Below are positions 53,901-59,900 of a stretch of 64,000 nt of DNA, in pieces. A program made the position numbers and the translations under genes. The stretch comes from Acholoe squamosa (taxonomy: Eukaryota; Annelida; Polychaeta; Phyllodocida; Polynoidae). Location: the NCBI GenBank assembly GCA_949317995.1, contig OX439050.1:4030001-4094000 (forward strand), given 5' to 3'. How positions within the stretch are numbered: the stretch's first letter is position 1; every line of letters starts with the position of its first letter. Under the pieces are notes generated by a model. The model had not been told where the DNA came from and made no database searches. It saw nothing but the letters and a program-made list of their open reading frames with translations.

Positions 53901-56900
53901 GTAGGGCATGATGCACCAATGATGTGCAGGTAGGGCATGATGCACCAATGATGTGCAGGTAGGCATGATGCACCAATGATGTGCAGGTAGGGGCATGATG
54001 CATCAATGATGTGCAGGTAGGGGCATGATGCACCAATGGTGTGCAGGTAGGCATGATGCACCAATGGTGTGCTGGTAGGGGCATGATGCACCAATGATGT
54101 GCTGGTAGGGGCATGATGCATCACTGATGTGCAGGTAGGCATGATGCACCAATGATGTGCTGGTAGGGGCATGATGCATCACTGATGTGCAGGTAGGCAT
54201 GATGCACCAATGATGTGCAGGTAGGCATGATGCACCAATGATGTGCTGGTAGGGGCATGATGCACCAATGATGTGCTGGTAGGGGCATGATGCACCAATG
54301 ATGTGCAGGTAGGGGCATGATGCACCAATGATGTGCTGGTAGGGGCATGATGCACCAATGGTGTGCAGGTAGGCATGATGCACCAATGATGTGCTGGTAG
54401 GGGCATGATGCACCAATGATGTGCTGGTAGGGGCATGATGCACCAATGATGTGCTGGTAGGGGCATGATGCACCAATGAAGTGCAGGTAGGGGCATGATG
54501 CACCAATGATGTGCTGGTAGGGACATGATGCACCAATGATGTGCAGGTAGGGGCATGATGCACCAATGATGTGCTGGTAGGGGCATGATGCACCAATGAT
54601 GTGCTGGTAGGGGCATGATGCACCAATGATGTGCTGGTAGGGGCATGATGCACCAATGATGTGCTGGTAGGGGCATGATGCACCAATGATGTGCAGGTAG
54701 GGGCATGATGCACTAATGATGTGCTGGTAAGCATGATGCACCAATGATGTGCTGGTAGGGGCATGATGCACTAATGATGTGCTGGTAAGCATGATGCACC
54801 AATGATGTGCTTGTAGGAGCATGATGCACCAATGATGTGCTGGTAGGCATGATGCACCAATGATGTGCTGGTAGGGGCATGATGCACCAATGATGTGCTG
54901 GTAGGAGCATGATGCACCAATGATGTGCTGGTAGGGGCATGATGCACCAATGATGTGCTGGTAAGCATGATGCACCAATGATGTGCTGGTAGGGGCATGA
55001 TGCACCAATGGTGTGCACGTAGGGCCATGATGCACCAATGAAGTGCTGGTAGGGGCATGATGCACCAATGATGTGCTGGTAGGGGCATGATGCACCAATG
55101 ATGTGCTGGTAGGGGCATGATGCACCAATGATGTGCTGGTAGGGGCATGATGCACCAATGATGTGCTGGTAGGGGCATGATGCACCAATGATGTGCTGGT
55201 AGGGACATGATGCACCAATGATGTGCTGGTAGGGGCATGATGCACCAATGAAGTGCTGGTAGGGGCATGATGCACCAATGATGTGCAGGTAGGGGCATGA
55301 TGCACCAATGATGTGCAGGTAGGGGCATGATGCACCAATGGTGTGCTGGTAGGGCCATGATGCACCAATGATGTGCTGGTAGAGGCATGATGCACCAATG
55401 ATGTGCAGGTAGAGGCATGATGCACCAATGAAGTGCTGGTAAACATGATGCACCAATGATGTGCTGGTAGAGGCATGATGCACCAATGATGTGCTTGTAG
55501 AGGCATGATGCACCAATGATGTGCAGGTAGAGGCATGATGCACCAATGAAGTGCTGGTAAACATGATGCACCAATGATGTGCTGGTAGGCATGATGCACC
55601 AATGATGTGCAGGTACGGGCATGATGCACCAATGATGTGCTGGTAAGCATGATGCACCAATGAAGTGCTGGTGAACATGATGCACCAATGATGTGCTGGT
55701 AGAGGCATGATGCACCAATGATGGGCTGGTAGAGGCATGATGCACCAATGATGTGCTGGTAGGGGCATGATGCACCAATGAAGTGCTGGTAGGGGCATGA
55801 TGCACCAATAATGTGCTGGTAGGCATGATGCACCAATGATGTGCAGGTACGGGCATGATGCACCAATGATGTGCTGGTAGGGACATGATGCACCAATGAT
55901 GTGCTGGTAGGGGCATGATGCACCAATGATGTGCTGGTAAGCATGATGCACCAATGAAGTGCTGGTAAGCATGATGCACCAATGATGTGCTGGTAGAGGC
56001 ATAATGCACCAATGATGTACTGGTAGGGGCATGATGCACCAATGAAGTGCTGGTAGGGCATGATGCACCAATGATGTGCTGGTAGGCATGATGCACCAAT
56101 GATGTGCTGGTAAACATGATGCACCAATGATGTGCTGGTAGAGGCATGATGCACCAATGATGTGCTGGTAGAGGCATGATGCACCAATGATGTGCTGGTA
56201 AGCATGATGCACCAATGAAGTGCTGGTAGGCATGATGCACCAATGAAGTGCTGGTAAGCATGATGCACCAATGAAGTGCAGCTAGGCATGATGCACCAAT
56301 GAAGTAGCACAACATGGTAACTCTACAGGAGTGTATTAAGCCATGTTATAGGAAGGACATGATGCATAAATTCACTGCACAGGTCTGAAACATTGCTGAA
56401 TGTGGCCCTGGCCAGGTCTACATTCATGCATCATGCTGACCCCATGGGATCGATACACCCCCCGAAGGGTCGGCATGATGCACCAATGAAGTCTCGCTAG
56501 CACTTCATTTGTTTATCATGATGACCAAGGAATGACGTGTAGGCATCATGCTGCATTGGTGCATCATGACAACCAAGGAATGATGTGTAGGCATCATGCA
56601 GCCTTTAACGTGTTAAATAATGACAGTACAAAGGGGGGTCGACTCTCAGTATAACGCTGCATTGGTGCATCATGACGACAAAGGAATAAACTGGAGGTAT
56701 CATGCTGAATCGGTGCATCATGACGACCAAAGAATGATCTGAAGGTATCATGCTGCATTGATGCATCATGACGACAAAGGAATAACCTGGAGGTATCATG
56801 CTGCATTGTTGCATCATGACGACCAAGGAATAACCTGGAGTTATCATGCTGCATTGGTGCATCATGACGACCAAGAAATAAAATGGAGGTATCATGCTGC

Positions 56901-59900
56901 ATTGGTGCATCATGACCACCAAGGAATGATCTGGAGTTATCATGCTGCATTGGTGCATCATGACGACAAAGGAATAACCTGGAGGTATCATGCTGCATTG
57001 GTGCATCATGACGACCAAGGAATGATCTGGAGGTATCATGCTGCATTGATGCATCATGACGACAAAGGAATAACCTGGAGGTATCATGCTGCATTGGTGC
57101 ATCATGACGACCAAGGAATGATCTGGAGGTATCATGCTGCATTGCTGCATCATGACGACCAAGGAATAATCTGGAGGTATCATGCTGCATTGGTGCATCA
57201 TGACGACAAAGGAATGACCTGGAGGTATCATGCTGCATTGGTGCATCATGGCGACCAAGGAATGACCTGGAGGTATCATGCTGCATTGGTGCATCATGAC
57301 GACCAAGGAATGACCTGGAGGTATCATGCTGCATTGGTGCATCATGACGACCAAGGAATGACCTGGAGGTATCATGCTGCATTGGTGCATCATGACGACC
57401 AAGGAATGACCTGGAGGTATCATGCTGCATTGGTGCATCATGACGACCAAGGAATGACCTGGAGGTATCATGCTGCATTGGTGCATCATGACGACCAAGG
57501 AATGACCTGGAGGTACCATGCTGCATTGGTGCATCATGACGACCAAGGAATGACCTGGAGGTACCATGCTGCATTGGTGCATCATGACGACCAAGGAATG
57601 ATCTGGAGGTACCATGCTGCATTGGTGCATCATGACGACCAAGGAATGATCTGGAGGTACCATGCTGCATTGGTGCATCATGACGACCAAGGAATGACCT
57701 GGAGGTATCATGTGGCCTACAAAGAGTTAGAGTATGACAGTACAAAGGACGTCTAACACAGACAGTGTCTGGTCTCCATGCTATATAAAACATTATCACA
57801 CATTCCTGATATCTTCTCTTTTCTCTCTCTTCCTTTTCGTGACTGAGGAGATGAAGGAAACTAAAGGGTATTTTCGTACTTCAAAAAATGATGAGATAAT
57901 AAAGGTGTAGATACAATGAGTATTAAAACAAAATAAACAAAATTTGTGTTCATTCTGCTGATGCCTGATGGAGAAAGAAATATGACATTAAAACCCTTTA
58001 AAAATACTACAGCCACATTAAGAAAGTTTGCAGGAGGAGATGGTAGCCATGCTGAGGTTCACTTAGTATGGACCTCGTGAACTTTGCCTTAGGAGATATG
58101 ATTACACACTCACAGATAAGAAGTAGAAAAGATAACATAGATATCAACAATATGACTATTAGTTATTGACATTGTATATCTCTCTAGCTAATCTACCTTC
58201 TTTGTACCATACATTATGATTAACGGTGCAATCCTCGTCCTAAAGTTGCCAGAGCCCCATTGTTATTTTCACAGCGATTCCTTGTACATTTGTGTACCAC
58301 AGTTCTGCCACCTGGGGCTTCTTGTAAAAACTACACTGGTTCAGTGCTATTTAATTACAGTGGTCCACTGTTCAGTTTTACAAGGATAGATTTCATAGTT
58401 ATATTTCCATGTCAGTATATTATGATGGCCAATGGACACTGTGATACATTAGTGGACTATGGACTGATAAGGGGGAAATGGTAATGTTGGAAAATGACTG
58501 AATGTTAATAGCAATGCTACATTAAAACCTCATGGATATATAAAATTAATAGATTTACAAACATCATCAATGGGGGTGGGGGGTGGGCGTTACAGTCTAC
58601 ACAGTAACACACGCAATAAATCAATCGTTTATACACCCCAATCCCTAGTCCCTTTAAGGGTAGTGCAATGCATTCCTTGGGCGGCATGATGCACCAATGA
58701 AGTGCTGGTGAGTCTATTTCATGCGTGCATCATAATATCGACTCTCCACGAGTGTCTTCACCCTGTAGGTTCGGCATGATGCACGAATGCAGTCTTAATC
58801 CACCAGGGCTGCATTCATGCATCATGACAGCCGCCAGGGCCGCATTCATGCATCATGACGGCCACCAGGGCCGCATTCATGCATCATGACGGCCGCCAGG
58901 GCCGCATTCATGCATCATGACGGCCGCCAGGGCCGCATTCATGCATCATGACGGCCGCCAGGGCCGCATTCATGCATCATGACGGCCGCCAGGGCCGCAT
59001 TCATGCATCATGACGGCCGCCAGGGCCGCATTCATGCATCATGACGGCCGCCAGGGCCGCATCCATGCATCATGACGGCCGCCAGGGCCGCATTCATGCA
59101 TCATGACGGCCGCCAGGGATGCATTCATGCATCATGACGGCCGCCAGGGCCGCATCCATGCATCATGACGGCCGCCAGGGCCGCATTCATGCATCATGAC
59201 GGCCGCCAGGGATGCATGAATGCATCATGACGGCCGCCAGGGCCGCATTCATGCATCATGACGGCCGCCAGGGATGCATTCATGCATCATGACGGCCGCC
59301 AGGGCCGCATCCATGCATCATGACGGCCGCCAGGGCCGCATTCATGCATCATGACGGCCGCCAGGGATGCATTCATGCATCATGACGGCCGCCAGGGCCG
59401 CATCCATGCATCATGACGGCCGCCAGGGCCGCATCCATGCATCATGACGGCCGCCAGGGATGCATTCATGCATCATGACGGCCGCCAGGGCCGCATTCAT
59501 GCATCATGACGGCCGCCAGGGCCGCATCCATGCATCATGACGGCCGCCAGGGATGCATTCATGCATCATGACGGCCGCCAGGGATGCATTCATGCATCAT
59601 GACGGCCGCCAGGGCCGCATCCATGCATCATGACGGCCGCCAGGGCCGCATCCATGCATCATGACGGCCGCCAGGGCCGCATTCATGCATCATGACGGCC
59701 GCCGGGGCCGCATCCATGCATCATGACGGCCGCCGGGGCCGCATCCATGCATCATGACGGCCGCCAGGGCCGCAGTCATGCATCATGACGGCCGCCAGGG
59801 CTGCAGTCATGCATCATGACGGCCGCCAGGGCCGCATCCATGCATCATGACGGCCGCCAGGGATGCATTCATGCATCATGACGGCCAATGGGCATGATGC

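Noticed and set aside
49392-56315. Open frames of up to 937 codons on the minus strand encoding decamer repeats
   Set aside because: They arise because the satellite unit is 30 bp (27-bp variants keep frame). All three minus frames are open over long stretches, and frames end where 29-bp or GCATCAATG variants occur. No signal, domain or splice context supports coding.
56594-57799. 401- and 368-codon minus frames and a 332-codon plus frame
   Set aside because: Produced by the 48-bp unit, a multiple of three without stops; both strands are open at once.
47377-59888. CRISPR array
   Set aside because: Units are contiguous repeats without unique spacers, in an intron of an animal gene.
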